DNA of 24,984 nt from an uncultured Ruminococcus sp. (GTDB lineage: Bacteria; Bacillota_A; Clostridia; Oscillospirales; Ruminococcaceae), in NCBI GenBank assembly GCA_946629405.1, contig CAMOXW010000102.1, positions 1 to 24,984 on the forward strand. Reading direction: 5' to 3'. Each line of letters begins with the position of its first letter. Within the stretch, counting starts at the first letter, position 1. The notes below the pieces were generated by a model, which was not told where the DNA came from, made no database searches, and was given only the letters and a program-made list of their open reading frames with translations. This document shows, in pieces, positions 16,233 to 23,752 of the stretch. A program made the position numbers and the translations under genes.

Positions 16233-16267
16233 TCTCGTCACACTCCTCTTAAAAATATTCATATACT

Positions 16268-16296
16268 ATTATACACCATTTCGTGCTGAATGTCAA
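16268..16296 (-). promoter_or_regulatory. Consensus sigma-A promoter of citrate synthase
   Basis: On the minus strand TTGACA (16296-16291) and TATAAT (16273-16268) are separated by exactly 17 bp. The predicted start near 16261 leaves a leader of about 29 bases containing AAGAGGAG (16250-16243). This rules out the longest open frame as the translated one. Confidence 0.88.
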
Positions 16297-16304
16297 ATAG
16301 AAGT

Positions 16305-16379
16305 TTAGAGTTCAGAGCTAAGAAATAAGACTGTATGGGAGCCGGTTTCTGACAGCTTGATCTGAGCTCTGAATTCTAA
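16305..16379. repeat. Inverted repeat in the gltA-spoIID divergent spacer
   Basis: 16305-16319 (TTAGAGTTCAGAGCT) and 16365-16379 (AGCTCTGAATTCTAA) are inverted copies with one mismatch in 15, separated by 45 bases. Similar CTCTGAATTCTTAGCTCTGA sequence lies at 4949-4968, so this may be another dispersed spacer repeat. It could fold in the spoIID leader; no function can be assigned. Confidence 0.6.
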
Positions 16380-16399
16380 GCTCTGCTAAGGAGGTATTT

Positions 16400-17440
16400 A
16401 TGAAGAATTATTTTGCCGCAGCACTGTTTCTTGCGGCTTCCATCGCAGCTGCGCCGGCAGTTCCGGCATACATAGCAGGACGTGAGACCTCATCCGCAAG
16501 CGGAACAGCTGATGATACGGATGAAGCGGAAAGAGAAAAGCCGTCCGGTGAGGACGGCGGTGAGGTCATACTTACATTTGCCTCAGAGCCCTACAAGGTG
16601 CTTGACACGGCTTCCGGGGAGGTGCTTGAGGTCCCTGTTCGTGACTATGTGATAGGCGCCGTATGCGCCGAAATGCCGGCATCCTTCGGCGAGGAAGCCC
16701 TGAAAGCGCAGGCTGTCGCAGCGCATACCTACGCCGAGCGCCAGCGTGAACGCGAGCGCAGCCAGCCTGACAGTGAGCTATGCGGTGCGGATTTCTCCAA
16801 TGATGTATCGAAGTATCAGGGCTACTTCACCCGTGAACAGGCAGAGGAGTTCTTCGGTGACAGCTTTGACCGGAATTACGCGAAAATAAGCGCAGCCGTC
16901 GATGAAGTCCTGCCCTATATCCTGACCTATAAGGGCGAGCTTGTAATACCGGCGTTCCACTCGATGTCCTCCGGAAAGACGGAAAGCGCCGAAAATGCGT
17001 GGGGAACAGCGGTGGACTATCTTGTGCCTGTAGACAGCAGTGCCGACACGTCCGCACCTAAGTACATACAGCAGGAACGCATCGGCAAGGATACTCTGAA
17101 AGCCGCGCTGGAAAGCGCTTTTCCGGGCATAACCCCCGGCGAGGATATGAAAGAATGGATAAAGATCGGTGAAGTCTCGGAGTCCGGCACTGTCCTGACG
17201 GCTCAGGTCTGCGGAGTCACCGCGACCGGCAACGAGCTTCGCGCGGCGCTCGGACTGCGTTCAGCCTGCTTTGACGTAAGATACGAGAACGATGAGGCGG
17301 TATTCACTACCCGCGGATACGGCCACGGCGTCGGGATGAGCCAGTACGGGGCGGAAGCCATGGCTTCAGAGGGAAGCTCCTGGCAGGACATCCTCGCGCA
17401 TTACTACCCCGGCTGCACCGTCACGGACAGCAGGTCGTGA
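16400..17440 (+). CDS. spoIID: SpoIID/LytB-domain protein, probable peptidoglycan lytic transglycosylase
   Basis: A 346-residue exported protein. Residues 1-26 form a signal peptide or membrane anchor, followed by an acidic linker to about 55. The SpoIID domain has VPVRDYVIGAVCAEMP with the proposed catalytic glutamate E91, then ALKAQAVAAHTYA, FHSMSSGKTESAENAWG, and the C-terminal GYGHGVGMSQYGAEAMA block. In endospore formers SpoIID cleaves denuded glycan strands during engulfment. The short segment that carries a His-Cys pair in clostridial SpoIID reads LCGADFSNDVSKYQGY here, without the pair. AAGGAGG lies five bases before the ATG. The gene stands alone, divergent from gltA, and its 3' end overlaps the opposing esterase gene by 20 bases. 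A non-sporulation LytB-like role is possible. Confidence 0.9.
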   Translation: MKNYFAAALFLAASIAAAPAVPAYIAGRETSSASGTADDTDEAEREKPSGEDGGEVILTFASEPYKVLDTASGEVLEVPVRDYVIGAVCAEMPASFGEEALKAQAVAAHTYAERQRERERSQPDSELCGADFSNDVSKYQGYFTREQAEEFFGDSFDRNYAKISAAVDEVLPYILTYKGELVIPAFHSMSSGKTESAENAWGTAVDYLVPVDSSADTSAPKYIQQERIGKDTLKAALESAFPGITPGEDMKEWIKIGEVSESGTVLTAQVCGVTATGNELRAALGLRSACFDVRYENDEAVFTTRGYGHGVGMSQYGAEAMASEGSSWQDILAHYYPGCTVTDSRS

Positions 17441-18926
17441 ACGGCGGAACGGGCAGCCCGTTAGTACCGAACAGCTCTACCTCCGCGTAGTTCGCCCACT
17501 TGTAGCGGACGGCTGCGATCTGCGGTATATCGGAATTCAGGACGATGCAGGCGCCCTGAACCTCCGCGTTTGCGGGAACAAAAATACCGTCAGCTCCGGC
17601 ACATTCAAAGCCTTCAAGCCTTCCTCGGACTTCAAATCCTGTGCAGTTGTCAAAGCGGAGCACGGCGATGCTGCCGTTCGCGGTGAAATCCCTGAACAGA
17701 GGCGGCATTGTCTCCGACCTGTCCGCAAGTCCGTAGACCTCGGAAAGCGCTTGTAAATAGAGCCTCCAGCCTATCTGTGATTTGTCAGTCGGGTGGATAT
17801 TGTTGAATTCCCCGCAGTCAAGTGCGACCGCAAGGCCGGTATTCTTTACTGTCCTGAAGACGTTCATCTGTGCCTGACGGATGACAGCCCAGTTTTTGCG
17901 GTCGGGATCATCCGCGTATTTGAACATCGGAAGCTGAACTATCAAAAACGGCAGCTCATAGTCATGCCACTCTGTTCTCCATTCCTCGATCAGCGTCGAG
18001 AGCAAGGTCTGATATGCGGCAGGGCGGTGATCGTCAGATTCGCCCTGATACCACAGAAATCCTGCCAGAGTATAGGTCCGGACAAGGTCTATCATAGTAT
18101 CATGAAGCCCGCATGGACGCATAGGATTCTTTATTCCCATAGGTCCGGGATAGCGGTTCTCACCGCATATTTTGAGGACTTCACTCCATTTAATATCAGG
18201 ATTCTCGGCATAGCACTTCTGCATACGCTTCTCCCACGCCGATTGATAAGCACAGTAATCATCATATTCGGTCAGCATCTCTTTTTCAGACTTACCAAAA
18301 ATTGCGTTGTCATAATCAGATATATATGGCATAAGCCGTGCATCACGGGTCAGGTATTCCCTTTTCATCCACGCGGAAGCCGAAGTCCCGCCCCAGTTGC
18401 AGCCGATAAGCCCGACGGTAACGCCGAGCTTCCGGCTCAGAGCCTTCGCAAAGTACCAGCCTGCCGCAGACCAGGCCTTAGAGCTTTCCTCCGAGGGCAT
18501 AGTCCAGCAGCTCGCCGCAGCAGCCCTGCGCTGCTCCTCATCTGTCATCGGATGCTTGGGAGTATAAAAAAATCGGACGTTTTCATGTGATGCGGTTTGC
18601 AGCTCTGCGCGGCCATTTTTGTCGTTTTGCAGCTCAAACTCCATGTTGGACTGACCGCCGCAGAGCCAGACCTCGCCTATCGCAGCATTGCGGAAAACTA
18701 TCTTCACAGCCCCGCAGATTATCTCAAGAGTACATGATGTACAAGCCTCCATAGGCGGGAGCTGAGCCTCCCAGCGGCTGCCGGAGATAACAGCCTCCGA
18801 GCTCACACCAAGCTCCGGGATCCGGACTGTGATCTTCCGGTCGCTTCGCCCGCAAGCGCCGAAAATGCGGACATTTTTTCTCCTCTGGAGCACCATGTTG
18901 TCGCTGAATACGGGTGCAGCTTTCAT
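17421..18926 (-). CDS. Sialate O-acetylesterase-like SGNH hydrolase (SASA domain, CE6-like)
   Basis: A 501-residue hydrolase expected to remove O-acetyl groups from sugars such as sialic acid or xylan. The nucleophile block is WLCGGQSNMEF (S93). The oxyanion-region blocks GCNWGGTSASAW and WYQGESDD follow, and the C-terminal NNIHPTDKSQIG block supplies the catalytic histidine. Flanking beta-rich segments (1-80 and about 400-501) match the family layout. No signal peptide is visible, so it probably acts in the cytoplasm on imported glycans. GGAGG is well placed before the ATG, which follows the U32-like gene by 10 bases. The 3' end overlaps spoIID on the opposite strand by 20 bases. Confidence 0.9.
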   Translation of the reverse strand: MKAAPVFSDNMVLQRRKNVRIFGACGRSDRKITVRIPELGVSSEAVISGSRWEAQLPPMEACTSCTLEIICGAVKIVFRNAAIGEVWLCGGQSNMEFELQNDKNGRAELQTASHENVRFFYTPKHPMTDEEQRRAAAASCWTMPSEESSKAWSAAGWYFAKALSRKLGVTVGLIGCNWGGTSASAWMKREYLTRDARLMPYISDYDNAIFGKSEKEMLTEYDDYCAYQSAWEKRMQKCYAENPDIKWSEVLKICGENRYPGPMGIKNPMRPCGLHDTMIDLVRTYTLAGFLWYQGESDDHRPAAYQTLLSTLIEEWRTEWHDYELPFLIVQLPMFKYADDPDRKNWAVIRQAQMNVFRTVKNTGLAVALDCGEFNNIHPTDKSQIGWRLYLQALSEVYGLADRSETMPPLFRDFTANGSIAVLRFDNCTGFEVRGRLEGFECAGADGIFVPANAEVQGACIVLNSDIPQIAAVRYKWANYAEVELFGTNGLPVPPFTTCCP

Positions 18927-18936
18927 AATTACCTCC

Positions 18937-19875
18937 TCAGACGAACCTCATGGCGCCAGTGTTCTCCATAGCCTTCAGCAGGAAGAAACGCGCTTCATCG
19001 CGGCATTCGGGCTTAGCCATATAGTACATATAGGTCTCGAGAACATTTATAGGGCTTGCCGTTCTGCCCTCTATCTTGAACTGCTCATAGCCCATAGGGA
19101 TGTACTTTTCCCAGATATCGTCGGGAGAAATGTGGGTCTTCAGGCCGCGTATCTCGAAGGTCCCGCGCTTGGCAAAGGGGCAGTTCCGGAAGTTGTCCGT
19201 ATCGTACTTATCGGCGTCGAAGGGCAGGTTCGGGTACTTTTTGATATGCTCGCAGTATGCTATCTGCTGAACGCCGATAGATTTGTAATGCTCAAGTCTG
19301 CGCGGACATTCCGGCTCGCAGCAGGCATTGACAAGGAGCTCGATGTCCTTTTTCCTCGGAAGCTTTTCCAGCACCTCAAAATTATTGTTGAAATCATAGT
19401 CGAGCACAACGATGTGATAATCCTTTTCAAGCTCAGCAAGCAGAGCTTCCTCGGTGTTCAGGCGCTTGCAGGTGGAGCTTGTCAGCTTGAACTTCGGGAA
19501 ATTCCTGCGGAGGTAGTCCTCAAGCACCGGCGATGCAACAATAGCCTCATTAAGACCGTTGTTCGAGAGATTCAGCACCATGTTGCAGCGCTCGTCGGAA
19601 AGGTGCTTTTTTTCAAGCATGAGGTTGGTGAAGGTATAGCGCAGCGGGATTCCACGGTCGTTAAAGGTCTTTATGACCGCCTTGATGAAGTTCTTGTCAG
19701 TCATACCGCCCTGAGGTCTGCCGCCGTTCCAAATACATGGCGGAAAAACTCCGTAGAAGGATGCTATCTCCACGCCCTCGCGGAAGAAATCCGGGCGGTT
19801 TTTCAGCATATCCGCAAAGAGCAGATTAAGTTTGAAATTTCCCGAAAAATCGGGCAGATGAAATCTTGCTTTCAT
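18937..19875 (-). CDS. U32-peptidase-like protein with cysteine cluster
   Basis: A 312-residue soluble protein. Two features recall the peptidase U32 family (YegQ, RlhA, UbiU/UbiV): a cysteine-rich block NACCEPECPRRLEHY at about residues 183-197 with a further cysteine at 232 (NCPFA), and near the C-terminus FKIEGRTASPINVLETYMYYM, which matches the U32 signature KIEGRMKS. Several U32 proteins hold a 4Fe-4S cluster on four cysteines and act in RNA or quinone hydroxylation rather than proteolysis. C186, C190, C208 and C232 are the candidates here. The protein is shorter than classical U32 members and diverged, so the match is to fold and motif only. GGAGG is five bases before the ATG. It is the first gene of a pair with the esterase. 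Confidence 0.65.
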   Translation of the reverse strand: MKARFHLPDFSGNFKLNLLFADMLKNRPDFFREGVEIASFYGVFPPCIWNGGRPQGGMTDKNFIKAVIKTFNDRGIPLRYTFTNLMLEKKHLSDERCNMVLNLSNNGLNEAIVASPVLEDYLRRNFPKFKLTSSTCKRLNTEEALLAELEKDYHIVVLDYDFNNNFEVLEKLPRKKDIELLVNACCEPECPRRLEHYKSIGVQQIAYCEHIKKYPNLPFDADKYDTDNFRNCPFAKRGTFEIRGLKTHISPDDIWEKYIPMGYEQFKIEGRTASPINVLETYMYYMAKPECRDEARFFLLKAMENTGAMRFV

Positions 19876-19965
19876 GTTATCCTCCGTATTTTATTATGAA
19901 TATTGGCTCAGCAGCAAAAATGGCTATATACAGCCTTTTAATGTCAGATCAGCCTGACTGGAAAT

Positions 19966-20001
19966 AAGCCGGCGGAGCTGCTCCGTGTGTACTTCCGGCT
20001 T
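19966..20001 (-). terminator. Possible terminator after hydE (branched hairpin)
   Basis: AAGCCGG (19966-19972) pairs with CCGGCTT (19995-20001), and an inner CGGAG-CTG-CTCCG hairpin is nested inside. It starts 8 bases past the hydE stop. Only a weak run (TTATTTCC) follows on the minus strand, so termination may be partial and allow read-through into the U32-like gene. Confidence 0.4.
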
Positions 20002-20008
20002 CTTGCCC

Positions 20009-21058
20009 CTAACTTCTAAAAAACTCCGCATTGTCACCGCGCTCTGAGGCAACGGTATAGCCTGCGGATTCGATGCGCCTCTGGAGGCAGCCGCGGCATT
20101 CAGCCGCTTCCTCGCCGGTACATATCTTATTGTCGTAAAGGTCGTACTTCCTGCGGACCTTGACAGGCGAAAGATTGGGCATCACGACGTTGCAGCCGGT
20201 CATAAGACCGAGCTCCCTGCCGTTGGGAGCGATAGTTCCGAGAGCCGTGGTCGCAGGCAGAAGGACTGCCGGGAACATCAGCCTTATTATCCCGAGAAGC
20301 CTCAGGGTAAGTCCCAGGGTTCCTCCCTTTTCGCCCGCGAACGGAGTATTATGATGCGGGACGAACGGACCTATGCCTATCATATGCGGCTGGAGCTCCT
20401 GCAAAAACCGCAGGTCGCTTATGAGATCGGCAGTCGTCTGGAACGGTGCTCCGACCATGAAGCCTGCGCCCACCTGATAGCCGAGTTCCCGGAGGGTGAA
20501 AAGACAGTTTTTACGGTTTTCAAGGCTCAGCTCGGAGGGGTGGAGCTTCGCGTAAAGCTCCGGGGCGGCAGCCTCATGGCGCAGAAGATAGCGGTCAGCG
20601 CCGGCATTCTTCATCCGCTCATAGCTCTCACGCGAGCGTTCCCCCAGAGAAAGGGTAATGGCGCATTCCGGATATCTGCGGCGGATCTCAGAGATGATAT
20701 CCACCATAAAGTCATCGGTGAAATATGCGTCCTCGCCGCCCTGCATAACGAAGGTGCGGAAGCCCAGCTCATAGCCGTTTTCACAGCAGGCGAGTATCTC
20801 ATCGCGGGTAAGGCGGTAGCGGTCGGCATCCTTATTGCTCCGGCGTATGCCGCAGTAAAGACAGTCGTTTTTGCAGTAGGAGGATATTTCGATAAGTCCG
20901 CGGAGAAAGACCTTTGTTCCGTAGTATTTCCTGCGGGTCTCATCGGCGTATTTTTTCAGAAGAGCGGCAGCCTCATTGTCGTCGGTCTCAATAAGTGCGG
21001 CAAGCTCGTCGTCGGGCAGGTCGCCTGTACGGTAAAGCTTTTCAACCAGTTCAGTCAT
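20009..21058 (-). CDS. hydE: [FeFe]-hydrogenase H-cluster maturase HydE (radical SAM)
   Basis: A 349-residue radical-SAM enzyme that helps build the dithiomethylamine-bridged di-iron part of the [FeFe]-hydrogenase H-cluster, acting with HydF and HydG. The cluster motif CKNDCLYC gives C62, C66 and C69, preceded by RGLIEISSY and followed by GIRRSN, a diagnostic HydE block. SAM and barrel blocks include MQGGED, ERSRESYERMKNAGADRYLLRHE and VGAPFQT. The C-terminal CRGCLQRRIES may hold the optional second cluster seen in some HydE. HydE is distinguished from BioB and PylB mainly by the RGLIEISSYCKNDC and RHEAA blocks. hydF and hydG are not in the window. The gene starts one base after the nadA stop, so the two are co-expressed. 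Confidence 0.93.
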   Translation of the reverse strand: MTELVEKLYRTGDLPDDELAALIETDDNEAAALLKKYADETRRKYYGTKVFLRGLIEISSYCKNDCLYCGIRRSNKDADRYRLTRDEILACCENGYELGFRTFVMQGGEDAYFTDDFMVDIISEIRRRYPECAITLSLGERSRESYERMKNAGADRYLLRHEAAAPELYAKLHPSELSLENRKNCLFTLRELGYQVGAGFMVGAPFQTTADLISDLRFLQELQPHMIGIGPFVPHHNTPFAGEKGGTLGLTLRLLGIIRLMFPAVLLPATTALGTIAPNGRELGLMTGCNVVMPNLSPVKVRRKYDLYDNKICTGEEAAECRGCLQRRIESAGYTVASERGDNAEFFRS

Positions 21059-21059
21059 A

Positions 21060-21992
21060 TCAGCCGCCCAGCCTTATCATTTCGTCAATACAGTGTCTTG
21101 CCTTTGAGATGAGCTCATCGTCCATTTCTATCTCGAAGGCTTCGCCGCCCTGTCCGTTTATTGCAAGGAGGGTATTGTAAATGTCAGGCAGAGTTGTCAG
21201 CTTCATATTGTGGCAAACGATGTCCTTAGTGACAGGGTAGAACTTCTTGTCGGGGCAGTCATACTGCAAATGCTCCGAAATCGAGGTCTCCGTGCCGATG
21301 ATGAACTCCTTTGCACTGGATTTTTTCGCAAAGTCCATGATACCGGTGGTCGAGCCGACGTAATCGGCAAGTGCAACGACTGCCGGCTGACATTCGGGAT
21401 GAACGAGAAAGAGAGCATCGGGATGCTCAGCCTTTGCAGCCTTCACCTCACTCGCAGTTATCTTTGCGTGGGTAGGGCATCCGCCGTTGAGGAGCTTTAT
21501 ATCCTTCTCGGGACACTGACGCTTCACATAGTCGCCGAGGTTGCAGTCCGGGATGAACAGGAGCTTGTCGCTGTCGAGAGCGCGGACTATTTTCAGCGCA
21601 CTTGAGGAGGTCACGCAGACATCACAGACAGTTTTGAGTGAAGCGGTCGTATTGATATAAGCCACGACAGTCCGCTCCGGGTCGGCAGCCCTGACAGCGC
21701 TTATCATATCGGCGTCCATCTGTTCAGCCATAGGACATCCGGCGTGTCTGTTGGCAAGATAAACGTGCTTCTGTGGAGAGAGCATTTTTGCAGTTTCAGC
21801 CATAAAGTGAACGCCGCAGAAGATGATATTCTTCTGAGCGATACCCTTTGCGTCAACGCTAAGCTTATAGCTGTCGCCGGTGAAGTCAGCTATCTCGACT
21901 ATCTCCCTTGCCTGATAGCAATGTGCGAGGATAGCCGTATCGGTCTCTTTTTTAAGCCTGAGGATCATGTCCTGTAATTCACGAACTGTCAT
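21060..21992 (-). CDS. nadA: Quinolinate synthase A
   Basis: A 310-residue 4Fe-4S enzyme that condenses iminoaspartate with dihydroxyacetone phosphate to form quinolinate for NAD synthesis. The three expected cluster cysteines are visible: C86 (AGCPMAEQ), C172 (GGCPTH) and C260 (VCHNMK). Other family blocks are AHCYQ, FCGVHFMAETAK and VTSSSALKIV. The start is the ATG at 21992, with AAAGGAGG five bases upstream; the frame runs open for another 52 codons, but that part overlaps the promoter and encodes nothing family-like. The length equals that of Thermotoga-type NadA. nadB and nadC, usual partners, are absent here; hydE follows instead. Confidence 0.97.
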   Translation of the reverse strand: MTVRELQDMILRLKKETDTAILAHCYQAREIVEIADFTGDSYKLSVDAKGIAQKNIIFCGVHFMAETAKMLSPQKHVYLANRHAGCPMAEQMDADMISAVRAADPERTVVAYINTTASLKTVCDVCVTSSSALKIVRALDSDKLLFIPDCNLGDYVKRQCPEKDIKLLNGGCPTHAKITASEVKAAKAEHPDALFLVHPECQPAVVALADYVGSTTGIMDFAKKSSAKEFIIGTETSISEHLQYDCPDKKFYPVTKDIVCHNMKLTTLPDIYNTLLAINGQGGEAFEIEMDDELISKARHCIDEMIRLGG

Positions 21993-22021
21993 ATTTTCCT
22001 CCTTTAAACTATACGCTTTAT

Positions 22022-22053
22022 CAGAATGCCGGCAGACATTCTTCAGACGTTCT
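22022..22053 (-). promoter_or_regulatory. Repeated sequence in the nadA leader, possible regulator site
   Basis: On the minus strand AGAACGTCT and AGAATGTCT are direct repeats offset by 11 bases (22053-22045 and 22042-22034). They are followed by GCCGGCATTCT, which can pair AGAATG with CATTCT. They lie at or just after the predicted transcription start, where a repressor of NAD synthesis genes would sit. No specific regulator can be assigned. Confidence 0.35.
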
Positions 22054-22061
22054 GTGCTGAT

Positions 22062-22090
22062 ATTATAGCATAGAGAGCTTTTTTTGTCAA
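22062..22090 (-). promoter_or_regulatory. Consensus sigma-A promoter of nadA-hydE
   Basis: On the minus strand TTGACA (22090-22085), a 17-bp spacer ending in TGC, then TATAAT (22067-22062). Transcription should start near 22055, giving a leader of about 63 bases. Confidence 0.88.
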
Positions 22091-22162
22091 TGATATTGCA
22101 TAGCGGAAGGCATTTACCTGTCAGGTGATTTTTCCTGTGCAAAGGCAACTCCGCAGCTCTGC

Positions 22163-22540
22163 TTAAAGGTCAGTTTCTGCAATGACCTCGACCTCTACAA
22201 GAACTCCCTTGGGAAGCGACTTCACCGCAACACAGCTTCTTGCCGGAAGTTCTGTGAAATATTTCCCGTATACCTCATTGAATGCGGCAAAGTCGTTCAT
22301 ATCGGCAAGAAAACAGGTCGTCTTGACAGCTCTCCCGAATGATGAACCGGCAGTCCGGAGCACCTCGCCGAGATTTCTCATCACCTGCTCGGTCTGGCCC
22401 GCGATATCCTGTGCTGTGACAGTATTCGTGCGCGGGTCGATAGCTATCTGACCGCTTGTATAGACCATACCCTTTGAAATTATTGCCTGCGAGTAGGGAC
22501 CTACTGCGGCGGGAGCTTTTTCAGTTGAAATTTTAATCAT
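22163..22540 (-). CDS. ridA: RidA-family enamine/imine deaminase
   Basis: A 125-residue protein of the YjgF/YER057c/UK114 family, which hydrolyses reactive 2-aminoacrylate and related enamines released by pyridoxal-phosphate enzymes. It acts as a trimer in the cytoplasm. The family blocks are complete: PAAVGPYSQAI near the N-terminus, YTSGQIAIDP, and the C-terminal ELPARSCVAVKSLPKGVLVEVE, with the arginine that binds the substrate carboxylate. The length is typical. AAGGAGG lies seven bases before the ATG, and the gene follows the DUF815 gene by 12 bases. RidA protects branched-chain amino-acid enzymes in other bacteria, which suits its place behind leuB. Confidence 0.95.
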   Translation of the reverse strand: MIKISTEKAPAAVGPYSQAIISKGMVYTSGQIAIDPRTNTVTAQDIAGQTEQVMRNLGEVLRTAGSSFGRAVKTTCFLADMNDFAAFNEVYGKYFTELPARSCVAVKSLPKGVLVEVEVIAETDL

Positions 22541-22552
22541 GATTATTCCTCC

Positions 22553-23752
22553 TTATGAGATGCCAGCAAGAAGCTGGTGAACAAACTGCTTTGCAGTACG
22601 CGGCGAACGTCCGTTGCCTGAGGATATTGCGAACTGCTCCGCCTTCATTTCTATATCCTTAGAGTCATCCTTCACTCCGTTCAGACGTGCAAGCTCGACC
22701 GCTATTGCTGTATATTCGTCCTTGTCGGGACGGCTGAAATTCACCCTCAGACCGAACCTCGCTGACAGCGAAAGCATTTCCTGCATAGTGTCATTGCGGT
22801 GTACATCATCGCCCTCGCGGTCGGAGAAGCTCTCCTTAACAAGGTGACGGCGGTTGCTTGTGGCATAGATGACCATATTGGCAGACCTTGCGGCGGCTGA
22901 GCCTTCAAGTGTAGCCTTCAGCGCACCGAAGCAGTCCTCGCCGGCGGTAAATGAAAGGTCATCTATGTAGATTATGAACTTGAGCGGATTCCGGCTTATC
23001 TCGCCGATTATCGCCGGGATATCGCGGAGCTGCTCCTTAGTTATCTCGATGAGGCGCAGACCGAGCGGCGCGAATTCATTTACAACTGCCTTGACTGTCG
23101 AGGACTTTCCAGTGCCTGCGTCGCCGTAGAGAAGGGCATTAAGAGCAGGCTTTCCCGCAAGGAGAGCGCGGGTATTGTCTATGATCTCCCTGCGCTGCCT
23201 TTCGTAGCCGAAAAGCTCAGAAAGACGCTGCGGATCGGGATGAGCTACGGGGACTATCTCGTTATTGCGGTAGATAAACATAGCTGACTTTGACCATTTT
23301 CCGTAGCCGAATTTACCTACCTCATCCAGCCTTTTCTGATAAGCCTCGATAAAGTCTGCGGGAGAGTTCGTCCAGCGCGGGAGATATCCGCTGTAGTCCG
23401 AATCGCCGTAGAAGTCCTCCGGGGTAAGCTGTGAGACCTCCTGCAGGAATTTGAGCTCGTTGACAAGGCACTCCTGCATCTCGCGCGGAGGCTTATTGCC
23501 GGCAGCGGTCTCCCTTATATAGATATTCTCGTCCTCGAGAGTTATTTTAAGCAGATATTCGGTCAGATCGACCGTATTTTTATTGTAGAGCTCCGTCACG
23601 AAGTCGGAGTAATCCCCGAGAAATCCGGAAAGCTTTCTGGTGTCTGAGCCGAGAAGTATCATTAGCCTGTGGAAAACCTCATCCTGGGCAAGACCGCGGA
23701 ATATCGCAACAAGATCACGGCTGCGGCAAAGTCTGATAAGTTTATTGTTCAT
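22553..23752 (-). CDS. DUF815-family AAA+ ATP-binding protein
   Basis: A 399-residue protein. The N-terminal half (1-175) is helical with no recognisable motif. The C-terminal half is an AAA+-like ATPase with Walker A GDAGTGKSST (from G210), Walker B KFIIYIDDLSF, and a sensor-1-like VIYATSNRRHLV that ends in the family block SDREGDDVHRNDTMQEMLSLSARFG in two adjoining parts. This matches DUF815 (YcjX-unrelated), widespread in bacteria and of unconfirmed role. Its ATG follows the leuB stop with no gap (TAA-ATG) and ridA follows after 12 bases, so it is embedded in an amino-acid operon. A chaperone-like or remodelling activity is only inference. Confidence 0.9.
   Translation of the reverse strand: MNNKLIRLCRSRDLVAIFRGLAQDEVFHRLMILLGSDTRKLSGFLGDYSDFVTELYNKNTVDLTEYLLKITLEDENIYIRETAAGNKPPREMQECLVNELKFLQEVSQLTPEDFYGDSDYSGYLPRWTNSPADFIEAYQKRLDEVGKFGYGKWSKSAMFIYRNNEIVPVAHPDPQRLSELFGYERQRREIIDNTRALLAGKPALNALLYGDAGTGKSSTVKAVVNEFAPLGLRLIEITKEQLRDIPAIIGEISRNPLKFIIYIDDLSFTAGEDCFGALKATLEGSAAARSANMVIYATSNRRHLVKESFSDREGDDVHRNDTMQEMLSLSARFGLRVNFSRPDKDEYTAIAVELARLNGVKDDSKDIEMKAEQFAISSGNGRSPRTAKQFVHQLLAGIS

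Noticed and set aside
18829..19899. Long open frame on the plus strand (356 codons) opposite the U32-like gene
   Set aside because: The minus-strand gene has a good ribosome site, KIEGR signature and cysteine block, and fits its neighbour; the plus frame has none of these.
20351..21112. Open frame on the plus strand opposite hydE
   Set aside because: hydE is unmistakable on the minus strand; the other frame is a by-product of codon bias.
22104..22124. ACCTG-T-CAGGT hairpin after ridA as a terminator
   Set aside because: On the minus strand, the direction of ridA transcription, no thymine run follows it.
22002..22148. N-terminal extension of nadA by 52 codons
   Set aside because: It covers the consensus promoter and leader, has no ribosome site, and does not resemble NadA.
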